Notes: generated by a model not told the origin, from the sequence alone. Counted from the first letter of the stretch, positions 1-10,542 are shown. The stretch: DNA of 64,000 nt from Prochlorococcus sp. AG-355-N18 (GCA_003278535.1 QCEG01000002.1:62001-126000); one strand, 5' to 3'. Numbers and translations: made by a program.

Positions 1-741
1 ATTATTTTCGAATTCTTCTTTAACAGGCTTACTTCCCATCCATTTCCTGCCAGGTATTCTTACATCTAATTCATTTTTATCACAATTGATTGAAATAATA
101 AGTTTTTTATTTTCTTGATTTAGAACGTTTAAAACTTTTCTACCTTTAATATCTTTATATGATTTACTTTGGATAATTATAGGACCATAAATTTTTTTAT
201 CTAACTCAATTAAGTCATTATTTTTTTTATTTTCAGTTTTTTCATATTTTTCTGAATTAATTGTATTTTTTTTTCTTATTGTGAGCTTTTGACCAATTTT
301 TATTGAATCAGGATTATTGATATTATTAATCTCTATCAGCTCTTCTACTTTTAAATTATATTTGTTCGATATGTCAGTAAGATTTTCACCAGTTTGAACA
401 ACATGATAATTATTAATTAAATCTGATTGTTTTTTAAGATTTTCAGTGGATTCGGAGATAATAAGATTTTGGCCAACAAAGATATAATTTTCATCTTTTA
501 AGTTATTCAATTTAATAATTAAATCTTTATTAATTGAATAGAATTTTGAAATACTTGATATAGTTTCTCCACTTTTTACAATATGAATTTTTTTTATTTC
601 AGTTTTTTCTTCAGTAATTGATTCTTTTCTAGCAATATTCTCAATTTTATTTTTTGCTGAAAATATTTTTTCTTCTGATTTTATCAATGAGTGATTAAAA
701 AAATTAATAAGTATGGCAATTACTAAAAATGCAAATTTCAT
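1..741 (-). CDS. LysM-repeat protein, truncated at window edge
   Basis: Minus-strand reading frame from ATG at 739-741 with N-terminal hydrophobic segment and repeated LysM-like units (IVKSGETISSISKFYSI..N..LKDENYIFVGQNLIIS). Confidence 0.7.
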   Translation of the reverse strand, partial: MKFAFLVIAILINFFNHSLIKSEEKIFSAKNKIENIARKESITEEKTEIKKIHIVKSGETISSISKFYSINKDLIIKLNNLKDENYIFVGQNLIISESTENLKKQSDLINNYHVVQTGENLTDISNKYNLKVEELIEINNINNPDSIKIGQKLTIRKKNTINSEKYEKTENKKNNDLIELDKKIYGPIIIQSKSYKDIKGRKVLNVLNQENKKLIISINCDKNELDVRIPGRKWMGSKPVKEEFENN

Positions 742-813
742 AAAACTCAATATTTATTTAAAGATAATCTTTAAATTTAAAATCGCTAGGTTTTTGAAAA
801 CAATTTAAGTAAT

Positions 814-2205
814 TTAAACCTGAAAAATAAACTTTAAAAATTTCTTTACTCTTTCATAGGGGGGATAACGCAGGTTTGAATCAAATAAAAAACCTTTAAA
901 AGTAATAGATTTTTGATTTGAAAAATTTCGAAAACCTTCTTCTCCATGAAATTTACCAATACCACTTTGCCCAACGCCTCCAAACGGTAAATTTGGAATA
1001 AGGACTGGTAACATCACATCATTTATACAAATAGTTCCAGAGCTGGTTACTTTTGAAATATAATTATGGATTTTTTTATTGCCTCCAAATAAGTAGATTG
1101 CTAAGGGTTTTGATGTTTGACTAATCTGTTTTAAAGCTGATTCCTTATTATTAATTCCAATTACAGGAAGTAGTGAACTGAATAATTCTTTATGCAAAAT
1201 ATCTGTTTCATTTAATTTAGCTCTCAAAATTGTAGGAGATATTTTCAACTTTTTTTTACTAAAAGTCCCCCCAAATAAAATTCTTTTTTCTTTTTCAGAT
1301 TGTTTGAGAATTTCTACAGTTGATGTAAATTGTTTTTTCTCCAATTTTGATAGGTTGTCGGAAATGATTGGATTATCTCCGTAAAAACTTACTATGTATT
1401 TCTTTAATTTTTCTATAAAAATATTTTCAATTTCTTTATCTACAAAAATATGATTCGGAGCCATGCAGGATTGACCAGAATTAAAAAATTTACCCCAAAC
1501 AATTCTTTTTGCAGCCACTTCTAAATTTGCATTCTTGAAAACAATTACAGGATTTGTTCCGCTTAACTCAAGAGTTAATGGAGTTAAGTTTTTTGAAGCT
1601 AATTTCATTATAGATTTTCCAGTTTTAGTACTTCCTGTAAAAAAAATGTGGTCAAAATTTTGTTCAATTAATTTTATGGATTGTTTATTATCGCCCTCTA
1701 CTGTAATTAGGACATCTTTACGGAAATATTTGGAAGTAAGCTTTTTAATAAGTTTTGAGGTCGCAGGACATTTCTCTGATGGTTTTATAACTGCAGTATT
1801 CCCTGCTGAGAAAATATTTACCAATGGCTTTAAAATATAAAGTAATGGATAATTATAAGGACCAAGAATTAAGACACACCCAAGAGGTTCATAAATAACT
1901 TTGGAGGATGATGGAAAAAGATAAAAAGGGGTATCAATCTTTTTTGGTCGCATCCAAGAATTGAGTTTCTTTTTTATAAGTGAAATTTCTTCTTTCACTA
2001 AAAGGATTTCTGAAAGCCCTTCAATTTCAGATTTGCCGAGATCAACAAAAAGTGATTTAATTATCTCTTTTTTATTTTCATCCAAAAGTTTAGAAACTAT
2101 ATTGATATGATGGATCCGCCACTTTATATCTTCAGTTTTACCAGTGAGAACTGTATTTTTTAATTTATAGATGTCTTCTAAATGAAATTTATCAGAAATT
2201 TTCAT
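814..2205 (-). CDS. Aldehyde dehydrogenase family protein
   Basis: ORF with ALDH motifs FTGSTKTGKSIM, LELSGTNPVIV, FFNSGQSCMAP, PFGGVGQSGIGKFHG. Confidence 0.92.
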   Translation of the reverse strand: MKISDKFHLEDIYKLKNTVLTGKTEDIKWRIHHINIVSKLLDENKKEIIKSLFVDLGKSEIEGLSEILLVKEEISLIKKKLNSWMRPKKIDTPFYLFPSSSKVIYEPLGCVLILGPYNYPLLYILKPLVNIFSAGNTAVIKPSEKCPATSKLIKKLTSKYFRKDVLITVEGDNKQSIKLIEQNFDHIFFTGSTKTGKSIMKLASKNLTPLTLELSGTNPVIVFKNANLEVAAKRIVWGKFFNSGQSCMAPNHIFVDKEIENIFIEKLKKYIVSFYGDNPIISDNLSKLEKKQFTSTVEILKQSEKEKRILFGGTFSKKKLKISPTILRAKLNETDILHKELFSSLLPVIGINNKESALKQISQTSKPLAIYLFGGNKKIHNYISKVTSSGTICINDVMLPVLIPNLPFGGVGQSGIGKFHGEEGFRNFSNQKSITFKGFLFDSNLRYPPYERVKKFLKFIFQV

Positions 2206-2361
2206 TTTTTACCTTTGAATAGTAATAAATATATCAGAGGATAAATTTAAAATAACTAGGGTTTTAAGGCAGTTAACTCAAAGCGAATGATTTATGAGAA
2301 ATAATCTAATTTATTAATATTGCTTTTAAAAATTCAAATTTTTCTTGGTTAGTATATTTCT

Positions 2362-3252
2362 ATGAGGGAAGATTTTTCAATTAGGTTGATATCTATAAAT
2401 GAAATACCAGAAGTCACAAACTGGGCAAGGTTAGAAGGATTTTCTCCTGGAATGGATGATTTATCAATTTATAGAAATACAGATAAACAAGGGGTATGGG
2501 TAGCTTGTCTAGACAATAATCCAATAGGCTCTATTGCGTGTATAAAATATAATTCCTCGTATGGTTTTATAGGTTTATTTATCGTTAAAAAAGAATTCCG
2601 GAATAATGGATATGGAGTGAGATTATGGAAACATGCCCTCCAATATTTGAAAAATGTTGATTGTATTGGTCTTGAGGCTGCCCCAGATAGATTAAATGAT
2701 TACGCAAAGTGGGGGTTTAGAAAATCTTCCATTACAAATCGATGGAAATTAAATGGTTCTCAAGATTTGCCATTGAGAAATTTCTATAAAGATCAATTTT
2801 ATTCTTTTAAAGTTGTTCCGGGTAATAAAATTTCTTCTGAATCAGTCTTGATTTACGATGATCAAAGAGAACCTAGTCCCAGACCACATTTTCTAAATGA
2901 CTGGTTGAAAAATTCTCATGGTAATGTCAGTGCAATTGTTGATAGTAATGGGATGTGCCATGGATTTGGCAGGATAAGACCTTGTGTATTGGAGGATAAT
3001 GAGCAAGGCTGGAGAATTGGCCCTCTTTTAGCAGATACCCCACCACTTGCTGAATTATTAATAAGGGAGTTAGTTGGTGATTTAAATGCTCAAATCTTAT
3101 TGGATTGCTCTAATCTGAATCCTTATGCAAATTATCTCTTATCAAGTTTGGGATTTGAGGAAATATCAAAAACTTACAGAATGTATAAAGGCATTCAACC
3201 TCCCTGCCCTATGAATCAAGTATACGGACTTGCCTGCTTGGAACTGGGTTGA
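2362..3252 (+). CDS. GNAT-family N-acetyltransferase
   Basis: GNAT core IGLFIVKKEFRNNGYGVRLWKHAL. Confidence 0.85.
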   Translation: MREDFSIRLISINEIPEVTNWARLEGFSPGMDDLSIYRNTDKQGVWVACLDNNPIGSIACIKYNSSYGFIGLFIVKKEFRNNGYGVRLWKHALQYLKNVDCIGLEAAPDRLNDYAKWGFRKSSITNRWKLNGSQDLPLRNFYKDQFYSFKVVPGNKISSESVLIYDDQREPSPRPHFLNDWLKNSHGNVSAIVDSNGMCHGFGRIRPCVLEDNEQGWRIGPLLADTPPLAELLIRELVGDLNAQILLDCSNLNPYANYLLSSLGFEEISKTYRMYKGIQPPCPMNQVYGLACLELG

Positions 3253-3323
3253 TTTGCTTTAAAGTGCGTATTTTTCTTTTGTTTTTGTAATATCTAAGGA
3301 ACTTTGTTTGATTATCTATAAGC

Positions 3324-3581
3324 TTAACTTTCTGAAGGTTTCAAAATTTTTTCTACAATATCTGAGTTGATTATAGTGATCTCTCCATTATCAATATTGA
3401 TAACTTGAAACAAGGTCCATGAATTTGGATTTCTAGCTCCTCCAATACAGTCAATAACTTGACCGACCCAATAATTTTTATTCTTTTCCTTAGTATTTTC
3501 GCAATTTTCTTTTTTAATTGCGACATAATCACCTCGCCTAACGAAAAGAAACTCAGGAGTTGCGGAGCTCACAATAAACAA
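3324..3581 (-). CDS. DUF3104-like protein
   Basis: RRGDYVAIKKE...WVGQVIDCIGGARNP...LFQVINIDNGEI pattern typical of the family. Confidence 0.65.
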   Translation of the reverse strand: MFIVSSATPEFLFVRRGDYVAIKKENCENTKEKNKNYWVGQVIDCIGGARNPNSWTLFQVINIDNGEITIINSDIVEKILKPSES

Positions 3582-3669
3582 CTAATAGTATATACGTACT
3601 ATACTAAGTTATTAGTTTTGTTGCTGAACTTTGAATTATTTAGCAAACTAGGGGTAATTCAAAAATAAA

Positions 3670-3762
3670 ATGGAATCAACTGAAATTGCTATATTTTCAA
3701 CATTATTGGGGTTAATTTTAGCTTTAACTGACGCTTATATAGAACGAAATATTCCTGGATAA
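3670..3762 (+). CDS. Small single-TM protein (30 aa)
   Basis: Short ORF MESTEIAIFSTLLGLILALTDAYIERNIPG. Confidence 0.4.
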   Translation: MESTEIAIFSTLLGLILALTDAYIERNIPG

Positions 3763-4029
3763 TAAATACTTCTAATTCATTTTCTTAAATTAAATAAGAT
3801 TTAAGCTGGTCTAATATGTCAGCACGGTTGGAAACTAGTTTTGTAAAAACTAAATATATCAACCCTCCCATTGCGAGCCTTCCGTTAATTTTTTCTAACT
3901 GCTTTAGTTTTCTCAAAAGTTACCTTAGCGGTTAAATAAAATTTAAAGGTTATAGAAAATAAAAAAGTATTGATTACTTCAAAATTAAAAAAAAAATTAT
4001 AGAAATATTATTTCAAACAGGAATTAAAT

Positions 4030-4167
4030 TTAAAGCCAAGCTTCTTTCATCTCAAGATAAAGTCTCTCGCTCTCAGCAGAGTTAATTTTGCTGTCTGAAT
4101 AGGATTGTTGCTGCTGCTGCTGCTGCTGCTGAGTTGAGTTAGTATTAGGATTTTGGACTTCGCTCAT
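4030..4167 (-). CDS. 45-aa polyglutamine microprotein
   Basis: MSEVQNPNTNSTQQQQQQQQQSYSDSKINSAESERLYLEMKEAWL; contains a (CTG)7 tract on the + strand. Confidence 0.55.
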   Translation of the reverse strand: MSEVQNPNTNSTQQQQQQQQQSYSDSKINSAESERLYLEMKEAWL

Positions 4168-4283
4168 TAGAGGGGCTAAATATTTGTGTTTATTCTCTCA
4201 TATTTAGAGCTTTTTTTGTCAACTTAAATTCTTAAATTTTTTTTAAATTTTCTTCACTTTTAATTTTCCTGTTTTGAGTGAAT

Positions 4284-4385
4284 TTATTTCGCTACAGTAG
4301 TTTTGGTATATAGGAATTTAACTTCCCAATATACAATTCCTAGGAAGATGGCACTTGCAATAATAATTTCAGAAATGGCTAACAT
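4284..4385 (-). CDS. Small single-TM protein (33 aa)
   Basis: ORF MLAISEIIIASAIFLGIVYWEVKFLYTKTTVAK. Confidence 0.4.
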   Translation of the reverse strand: MLAISEIIIASAIFLGIVYWEVKFLYTKTTVAK

Positions 4386-4532
4386 TTTATTTTTCAATAC
4401 TAATTTAATTTTGGTATCAATTTACACAGAATGCAATAGGTACTAATTACATTATGGATTTTATAAAATCTTATTTAATAAAATAACGCGGCGAAATAAT
4501 ATAAAATTTTAAGTTAGATACATATTTTTTCC

Positions 4533-4967
4533 GTGGGAAATTTCATAAATTCAACAACTCTTATACCTTTAATACCTTTAGTAACCTCTTTTTTTATTCT
4601 TATTTTATTGGCAAGTTTTAACAGAACACTTAACAGGTTAACAAAACCAGTTACTACACTGGTTGCATTATCTTTATTAAGTTCTGCTTTTATAAGCTTA
4701 TATGATTATTTTAAGAATATAGAAGAAGAATTAGTTTTATCTGAATTTCTCAAATTTTTTGAAGAAAAAAATTTAGTTATACATCTCAATTTAGTAAATG
4801 AAAAAATTATAATTTTTTTCTCATTAATAATGATACTAATTATTGGAATATCTTTTTATAAATTGCCTAGAAAAAAAGGTTACGTCTCATTAATGATAAG
4901 CCTAGGATTAATTTCTTCTTCGGTGATACTCTCAATATTGCTTATAGATTTCTCAGCACTAATCTAA
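4533..4967 (+). CDS. Membrane protein, NADH dehydrogenase subunit 5 N-terminal-like
   Basis: Multi-TM, MGNFINSTTLIPLIPLVTSFFILILLASF resembles NdhF-type N-termini. Confidence 0.45.
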   Translation: MGNFINSTTLIPLIPLVTSFFILILLASFNRTLNRLTKPVTTLVALSLLSSAFISLYDYFKNIEEELVLSEFLKFFEEKNLVIHLNLVNEKIIIFFSLIMILIIGISFYKLPRKKGYVSLMISLGLISSSVILSILLIDFSALI

Positions 4968-5473
4968 ACTGTTGTAAGCATTGACAAAGCTTCGTTAAGT
5001 TCTTGGACATGATTTAATTCATCTTGAGCAATTTCTTTTATTTTTTGATCATTTGGATTATCTATTAAATATTTGGAATAAGTTTCAAATGCATGTTCTT
5101 CGATTTTTATGTTTACATCATAAGCATTAGCTGGAGAGAGGAAATAATAAAAAACCATGATCCAGTAATAGACAAGAACAAGGTGTCTCGCAAAAAATCT
5201 ATCAATCCAGAACCTATCACCTCCTCTTTTCTCCATTTCTTTAAGATGCTCAGTTTCGTTAATAGCTTGATAAAAATGTTCTTTCATTAAAATCATTGTT
5301 TTCTCATTTTTAATTCCTAGAGATTCTTTAAAATGAAGAACTGAAAGAAATGCAAAATAAGGTGATCTAGCTATAACTTCTAAAACCCAAAATCTTTGTA
5401 AAGATCTACCAGAGTATATGAAGTCTAAGAAGTTAACTGTGCTATTCAAAATCAAAGAATTTAATTTCTTCAT
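4964..5473 (-). CDS. Plastoquinol terminal oxidase (PTOX / alternative oxidase family)
   Basis: Di-iron motifs LEVIARSPYF, NETEHL, EEHAFETY, DELNHV. Confidence 0.9.
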   Translation of the reverse strand: MKKLNSLILNSTVNFLDFIYSGRSLQRFWVLEVIARSPYFAFLSVLHFKESLGIKNEKTMILMKEHFYQAINETEHLKEMEKRGGDRFWIDRFFARHLVLVYYWIMVFYYFLSPANAYDVNIKIEEHAFETYSKYLIDNPNDQKIKEIAQDELNHVQELNEALSMLTTV

Positions 5474-5628
5474 GGATTTAGTTTTTCTTTAAGTATAATT
5501 ACCCAGCCGCTAGAGGACTATGATGTATTGAAGTAATTAACCAAAAATTAATATTTATAGTCTAAAAATTGTTACTTCCATTGAAATATTTTTTTTTCAT
5601 GCATTAATTGGATAGATAAAAATTTTAT

Positions 5629-5769
5629 ATGACAACTACTGAAAAAATTGCAAATGCAAAAAAAAGGATTGATGAATTAGAAAGACTTATAAAATTTTGG
5701 AATAATTCAGACCATGATGAGGCAAAAATAGTAAATTTTTCAAAAAACATTGAAAATAAAGTTGCTTAG
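5629..5769 (+). CDS. 46-aa hypothetical protein
   Basis: Short ORF MTTTEKIANAKKRIDELERLIKFWNNSDHDEAKIVNFSKNIENKVA. Confidence 0.4.
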   Translation: MTTTEKIANAKKRIDELERLIKFWNNSDHDEAKIVNFSKNIENKVA

Positions 5770-6042
5770 ATTGTGAAGATTAAGGCTAATTAACTTTATC
5801 TACTTAAAGTGATTTAATATCTTTGAGGTTTCGAATATTGTTTAATTTATAAATAGAGCAATTAAACCTATTTTCAAAAACTGTAAGGAAGAAATAATCT
5901 AAAAGAAAAATAAATATGAAAACCTTTTCAAAAAAATATTTAGTTCCGATTAAATTTATACCATGGTTTTTTTGGGTATTTATATCTTTTATGAGTTTAT
6001 ATTTGTGTAAGATAGCCTGGGTAAATTGAATAATTAATGGAT

Positions 6043-6351
6043 CTAGCTTCTTCTTAGCCAACCAGGAGCACCGCCAAACCAATCCGATATATCATCTTCA
6101 TTAGGGTTGAAATAATTTTCTTTATTTAGTCCATCTATCCCAAATGATTGTAAGAGGTCATCAATCCCCCCATTATTTTTCGTACCATTCCTTCTAAAAC
6201 TGTTAGCTTTTTTCAGCCAAAGAGAAATTGTAGAGTTATGGTGTGCAAATTTCTCGACATATATTCTTTCTTCTAATGTAATTGATTTATCTTGAGCAAT
6301 TCTTTTAATTATTCCTTGGATTTTTAGTCTTTTTGAATTACTAAGAAGCAT
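6043..6351 (-). CDS. Hypothetical protein
   Basis: ORF 102 aa with coherent composition and ATG. Confidence 0.6.
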   Translation of the reverse strand: MLLSNSKRLKIQGIIKRIAQDKSITLEERIYVEKFAHHNSTISLWLKKANSFRRNGTKNNGGIDDLLQSFGIDGLNKENYFNPNEDDISDWFGGAPGWLRRS

Positions 6352-6653
6352 TTTGAGATCAATTCATTATTCTTTTTATAGGAAGGATTACTAAATATAT
6401 CTTGTCAATGTTAATTTCAACAAATTAACTATTTTAAGAGGTTTTTAAGCAATAAAAGTCTTAAGACACTAAAAAAAGGGATCAATAAGTTACTTATGAT
6501 ACTTTTATTCATTTATCAAACTTATAATTCCCACAAATTAGATAAAAAAAATCAATCCATTTTCAAAGACACTGTAAAATTTAAGAAAAGTCGACTCAGT
6601 TGTTGCATAATAGTAAATCTGTACTACTATTAGTACAGATGTATTGTTAAGAC

Positions 6654-6860
6654 ATGAAAGTGATTTCATCTTCTCCTTATGCCCCTTTTAATTCAAAAGA
6701 GTGGAATTCTCTAATAAGCAAAAATGTAAAGTTTGAAAATACTCCAATAAAGATTCAAAAAAAATTTTATAGAACTTTTACTCTAAAAAAGATTGAAAAA
6801 GATAAACTTTTGCAAGAGAAGAATGAATTGCACCAACAAATGCAACTCGTATTCGGATAG
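6654..6860 (+). CDS. Hypothetical protein
   Basis: ORF 68 aa. Confidence 0.5.
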   Translation: MKVISSSPYAPFNSKEWNSLISKNVKFENTPIKIQKKFYRTFTLKKIEKDKLLQEKNELHQQMQLVFG

Positions 6861-6950
6861 AAAAATATTAACTAACAATCTTTTTATTGAATATTATTTT
6901 ACGAGATCCAATTTTTTGTTAGATTAGTAGAAATACAAGAAGGATTTAAT

Positions 6951-7241
6951 TTGGCTGTTGATCGAGAACTTTTAAAAGAAGTTACCCAAGAACTTTGGAA
7001 TACTGTAAAAAAACTAAGACCTGAAATAGATCGGCAAACTCGACTTCAATTAGTTTTAAAGGCCTTATTAACTATTGGAGATTTACCAGATCAAATGCAA
7101 GCTGCCATGGTAGTAGGTGTTTGCGCAGAAATGGATAAAAGTGATGTTGATAATGTTGAATCTAATTCACAAACTAAAGATTCAAGCGGAGTTGATACTT
7201 CTACAGGCAGAAAAGTAGTTAGAAGAAGTTCAGCTAAATAA
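6951..7241 (+). CDS. Conserved hypothetical protein
   Basis: ORF 96 aa with amphipathic helices; alternative start (TTG). Confidence 0.6.
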   Translation: MAVDRELLKEVTQELWNTVKKLRPEIDRQTRLQLVLKALLTIGDLPDQMQAAMVVGVCAEMDKSDVDNVESNSQTKDSSGVDTSTGRKVVRRSSAK

Positions 7242-7252
7242 ACTTTAAACGA

Positions 7253-7456
7253 TCATCCTTTAATTTTCTTTGATTCGTTTTTGTGAAGTCTATTAAATAG
7301 GTAATATGAAATTACAAGTAAGAGAGGAACGAATATTGAATGCAAAGTCATCATTAATTCTGTTTGGCCCATTCCTATAAGATTTGACTCGTTTGGAAGT
7401 TGTTCTGACCAAGTGCCAACTAAATGCCAGGCTTGAGGAATTGATAAGAAAAACAT
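7253..7456 (-). CDS. Small membrane protein
   Basis: ORF 67 aa with one TM segment. Confidence 0.55.
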   Translation of the reverse strand: MFFLSIPQAWHLVGTWSEQLPNESNLIGMGQTELMMTLHSIFVPLLLVISYYLFNRLHKNESKKIKG

Positions 7457-7573
7457 ATAAGAGCTATAAGTTAAGTTTATGTTCAGATAAAGATTATCAT
7501 TATTGAACGTTTTTGCTTTCTTTATTCTTATTTCTTAACTAAGTATTTGTAGAGTTATAAAAAATAACTTGAT

Positions 7574-9103
7574 TCATAAATTTATTTTCTTAAGAAGAGT
7601 TTTAAACTCTTTTTTACCAATAATTTTTTCAGCTGCGTAAGCGCCACTTGCTGAAACAGCAGGAATTCCAATACCTGGAAATGTACTTGCGCCGCAAGTA
7701 AATAAATTTTTCACTGGAGTTTTGCAGCCTGGGAAAAGACCTTTTGCTGCAGATAATGCAGGGCCGTAACTACCGCAATAGGTATTGGTGAATTTTTTAT
7801 GAGTGATTGGGGTTCCTAGCATCTTTAAATCAATCCTTTCATCTATATCAGGGATGAATTTTCGCACTGCATTAAGGAATATTGAACATCTTTCTTCTTT
7901 CAAATTTCTATATTCTAATTCCTTTGGATTTAGGTTTTTCCAAATTTCCCAAGGTTCATTTGCGGGAGTATATCCATGAAGAACATGCTTTCCTTCAGGG
8001 GCCATATTTTTATCTAAAACAGATGGGATTGAAAATACGACTATATTTCTTTCTGCGGTTATACCTTTTTCCCACTCATCAACATGTATTGCATGTATTG
8101 GCAAATTTTTAAGACCATCAGCATCAAAACCTAGATGTATATGAAGGAAAGAATCACATTTATTAGGGTTCAAAACTTTTGTATTCCATTTTTTTGAAAT
8201 TTCATTTGGAATTAACTTTTTTAAATTCCAAACATCAGTATTCGTGACAACAGATTCACAACTATAACTAGAACCATTATTCAGAGTTATGCCTGTGGCT
8301 AAATTTTTATTGAAGTTAATTGTCTTTACTCTCGAAGAAAGAATTAATTCTCCTCCATTTTTTTTAAATCCATTAATTAAAGCTTTTACGATAGATTCAC
8401 TACCTCCTTTGGGGTATTCAAGGTATGAATTTGGTTCAAACCATTCGTTAAATAAAGTAGCCATTGCAGCTGTATTTGTATCATGCATTGACATGCCACT
8501 TATTAAAAAGCTCAATAAATTAACCCAATTCCTGAGAAAAGGATCCTCAAGATGATTATTTACTAAATTCCCAAAGCCTTTATTAATTTTTGGTATTTGA
8601 TTGATATTAGGTAAAAATTTTGAGGTTAAATTTATTAAATCTAAGAAATTTATTGATTCGGGAGAAAATGAGAGTAAAGGTATTTCATTTATTATTTGGC
8701 TAAGAGGTTTTATTCCGGAAATAAATGATTCCCATTCTTTAACAGATTTCTCACCTCTTAAAGTTTTAATAGTATGTTTAAAAGGTTCTTCCCCTACATC
8801 AAGATTAAAATTGCCTTCTGGGACAATTACTTGCCAACCTTTGTATTGAAATAGTTCAACTTCTTCATCAAGTAATTTAAGAATCTGCCCTAGGGGATTA
8901 GTTGTCGGCCATTTACCTATTCCACTCCACAATGAAGGACCTGATTCGAAAGTGTAACCATTTCTTCTGAAAGTGTGGGCAACACCTCCAGGCTGGCTAT
9001 GGGCTTCACATATAAGTACTTTTTTGCCTGATAAAGCGAGAATCGAACCGCAACATAATCCCCCTATTCCACTACCTACTATTACGACATCGTACTTTTC
9101 CAT
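7574..9103 (-). CDS. crtH: CrtH-like carotenoid isomerase / FAD-dependent phytoene dehydrogenase family
   Basis: N-terminal dinucleotide-binding VVIVGSGIGGLCCGSILALSGKKVLICEAHSQPGGVAHTF and C-terminal FTCGASTFPGIGIPAVSASGAYAA. Confidence 0.75.
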   Translation of the reverse strand: MEKYDVVIVGSGIGGLCCGSILALSGKKVLICEAHSQPGGVAHTFRRNGYTFESGPSLWSGIGKWPTTNPLGQILKLLDEEVELFQYKGWQVIVPEGNFNLDVGEEPFKHTIKTLRGEKSVKEWESFISGIKPLSQIINEIPLLSFSPESINFLDLINLTSKFLPNINQIPKINKGFGNLVNNHLEDPFLRNWVNLLSFLISGMSMHDTNTAAMATLFNEWFEPNSYLEYPKGGSESIVKALINGFKKNGGELILSSRVKTINFNKNLATGITLNNGSSYSCESVVTNTDVWNLKKLIPNEISKKWNTKVLNPNKCDSFLHIHLGFDADGLKNLPIHAIHVDEWEKGITAERNIVVFSIPSVLDKNMAPEGKHVLHGYTPANEPWEIWKNLNPKELEYRNLKEERCSIFLNAVRKFIPDIDERIDLKMLGTPITHKKFTNTYCGSYGPALSAAKGLFPGCKTPVKNLFTCGASTFPGIGIPAVSASGAYAAEKIIGKKEFKTLLKKINL

Positions 9104-9141
9104 TAAATATTTACTTTACTCTTTCGCAAAACTAATTAGTT

Positions 9142-9252
9142 TTAGACAAATGTATTAGTTGAAGTTGTAATACTAAGTACAACAGCTAGGAAAAATATGT
9201 AAGGGACTGCTTTTAGAGGTATGTATCCTTGACTTTTAGAAATAAAATCCAT
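9142..9252 (-). CDS. 36-aa single-TM protein
   Basis: ORF MDFISKSQGYIPLKAVPYIFFLAVVLSITTSTNTFV. Confidence 0.4.
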   Translation of the reverse strand: MDFISKSQGYIPLKAVPYIFFLAVVLSITTSTNTFV

Positions 9253-9400
9253 TGATTTAGTTACTTTATGTAAATATAATAACGAGATATTGTTCCTTAT
9301 GTGTGCCATTAAATTATTTTTTTGGAAATATTTTGAAATAAAGAAATCTTTTTGGAGATATTTTTAACTAAGAACTTTTTTTATAGAGTTATCTTAGTAT

Positions 9401-9910
9401 TTGATTCTTAGATTAAAGTCTATTATGAAACAATTTCCTGATATTAATGAGATAAAACTTTTAGAAAAAAATTCTCAAAAAAACGGTAGCGGAATTTTAT
9501 ATGAGGAATTGTTAGGAATATGGAAGTTTAAGTATGTATGGGGAAAGGAGTCAGATGAAATCAAAAATATACCCAGTTCTATTCTGCAAGTATTGTCGGC
9601 AAGACTCGAATTAAAAAGTAAAAATAAAGATGATCAAATAAAATACGAAATAAAAAATTCAATTAATTTTGGATTATTAAATATTACTTTTATAGGCAGT
9701 GCAGAATTAAAAGGGCTTAGACCTTTATTGGCTTTTTATTTTGAAAAATTGAAAATTAGTATTAGTAGTTTTCCAGTATTTAATAAGGAATTAAAAAAAC
9801 CAGAAGAAAAAAAAATGCCTTTTTTCTCTCTTGTAGCAATTAGCACTAAAGATAAGTGGTTATGTGCTCGAGGAAGGGGCGGAGGGCTTGCAATATGGGT
9901 TAAGTCTTAA
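9401..9910 (+). CDS. Conserved hypothetical protein (possible PAP/fibrillin-like)
   Basis: ORF 169 aa; LLGIWKFKYVWG..., C-terminal RGRGGGLAIWVKS. Confidence 0.5.
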   Translation: MILRLKSIMKQFPDINEIKLLEKNSQKNGSGILYEELLGIWKFKYVWGKESDEIKNIPSSILQVLSARLELKSKNKDDQIKYEIKNSINFGLLNITFIGSAELKGLRPLLAFYFEKLKISISSFPVFNKELKKPEEKKMPFFSLVAISTKDKWLCARGRGGGLAIWVKS

Positions 9911-9911
9911 T

Positions 9912-10127
9912 TTAGTGATATTCTCCTGGATGATCTACCTTTCTTACCGTAACTTTATCAACTTTTTGTCCATTAAATCTTAAGAGATCATCTCCGGAAA
10001 AGTCATAACCTAAGCGTTGACCAATTAGGGCTACATCATCCGCTGTAGAGGATGATGTAACCTGCTTTTTTAAGTCTTCATCAGATTGCATCTTGATTAA
10101 AAATTTTCTTATTTCAGAAAAACTCAT
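9912..10127 (-). CDS. Nif11-domain-like small protein
   Basis: MSFSEIRKFLIKMQSDEDLKKQVTSSSTADDVALIGQRLGYDFSGDDL matches Nif11 leader-type sequence. Confidence 0.7.
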   Translation of the reverse strand: MSFSEIRKFLIKMQSDEDLKKQVTSSSTADDVALIGQRLGYDFSGDDLLRFNGQKVDKVTVRKVDHPGEYH

Positions 10128-10218
10128 TACTAGAATTTGATTGATTGATGTAAAAGAAATTTATAAAATCTTTTTCTTAGTAAGAACAAGATAAATAGAT
10201 AATTATTATACTATTTTT

Positions 10219-10536
10219 ATGACTTACTTATTCCTCTATATAATTGGCATAATTTTAATTTGGTGGATATATCGTGTTGGTTGGCTTGAGGCGCTCAAAA
10301 CAGTAGTTAAAGTTATAGTCCCCTCAGCGCTTATTATTTTATTTAACATAAAAGCAGGAAGATTACTTTTTAAAAGTCCTGTAGTCGGATTATTAAGCGC
10401 TTTGCCTACCTCTATTTTTATTTTTAGAGGTTCATTGCCTTTAGTTAGTTATATAAACAACTGGATTGAAAATAAAATAAATAAGTATGATGATTCGGAA
10501 GTTATAGATACTGATTCTGTGCCTTTAGATGATTAA
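10219..10536 (+). CDS. Membrane protein
   Basis: ORF 105 aa with TM segments. Confidence 0.6.
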   Translation: MTYLFLYIIGIILIWWIYRVGWLEALKTVVKVIVPSALIILFNIKAGRLLFKSPVVGLLSALPTSIFIFRGSLPLVSYINNWIENKINKYDDSEVIDTDSVPLDD

Positions 10537-10542
10537 TTTAAT

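Noticed and set aside
1535-1840. Plus-strand ORFs antisense to strong genes (1535, 7882, 8289, 8601, 44250, 46557, 58898 and similar)
   Set aside because: They lie opposite well-supported genes with recognisable domains and have no independent support.
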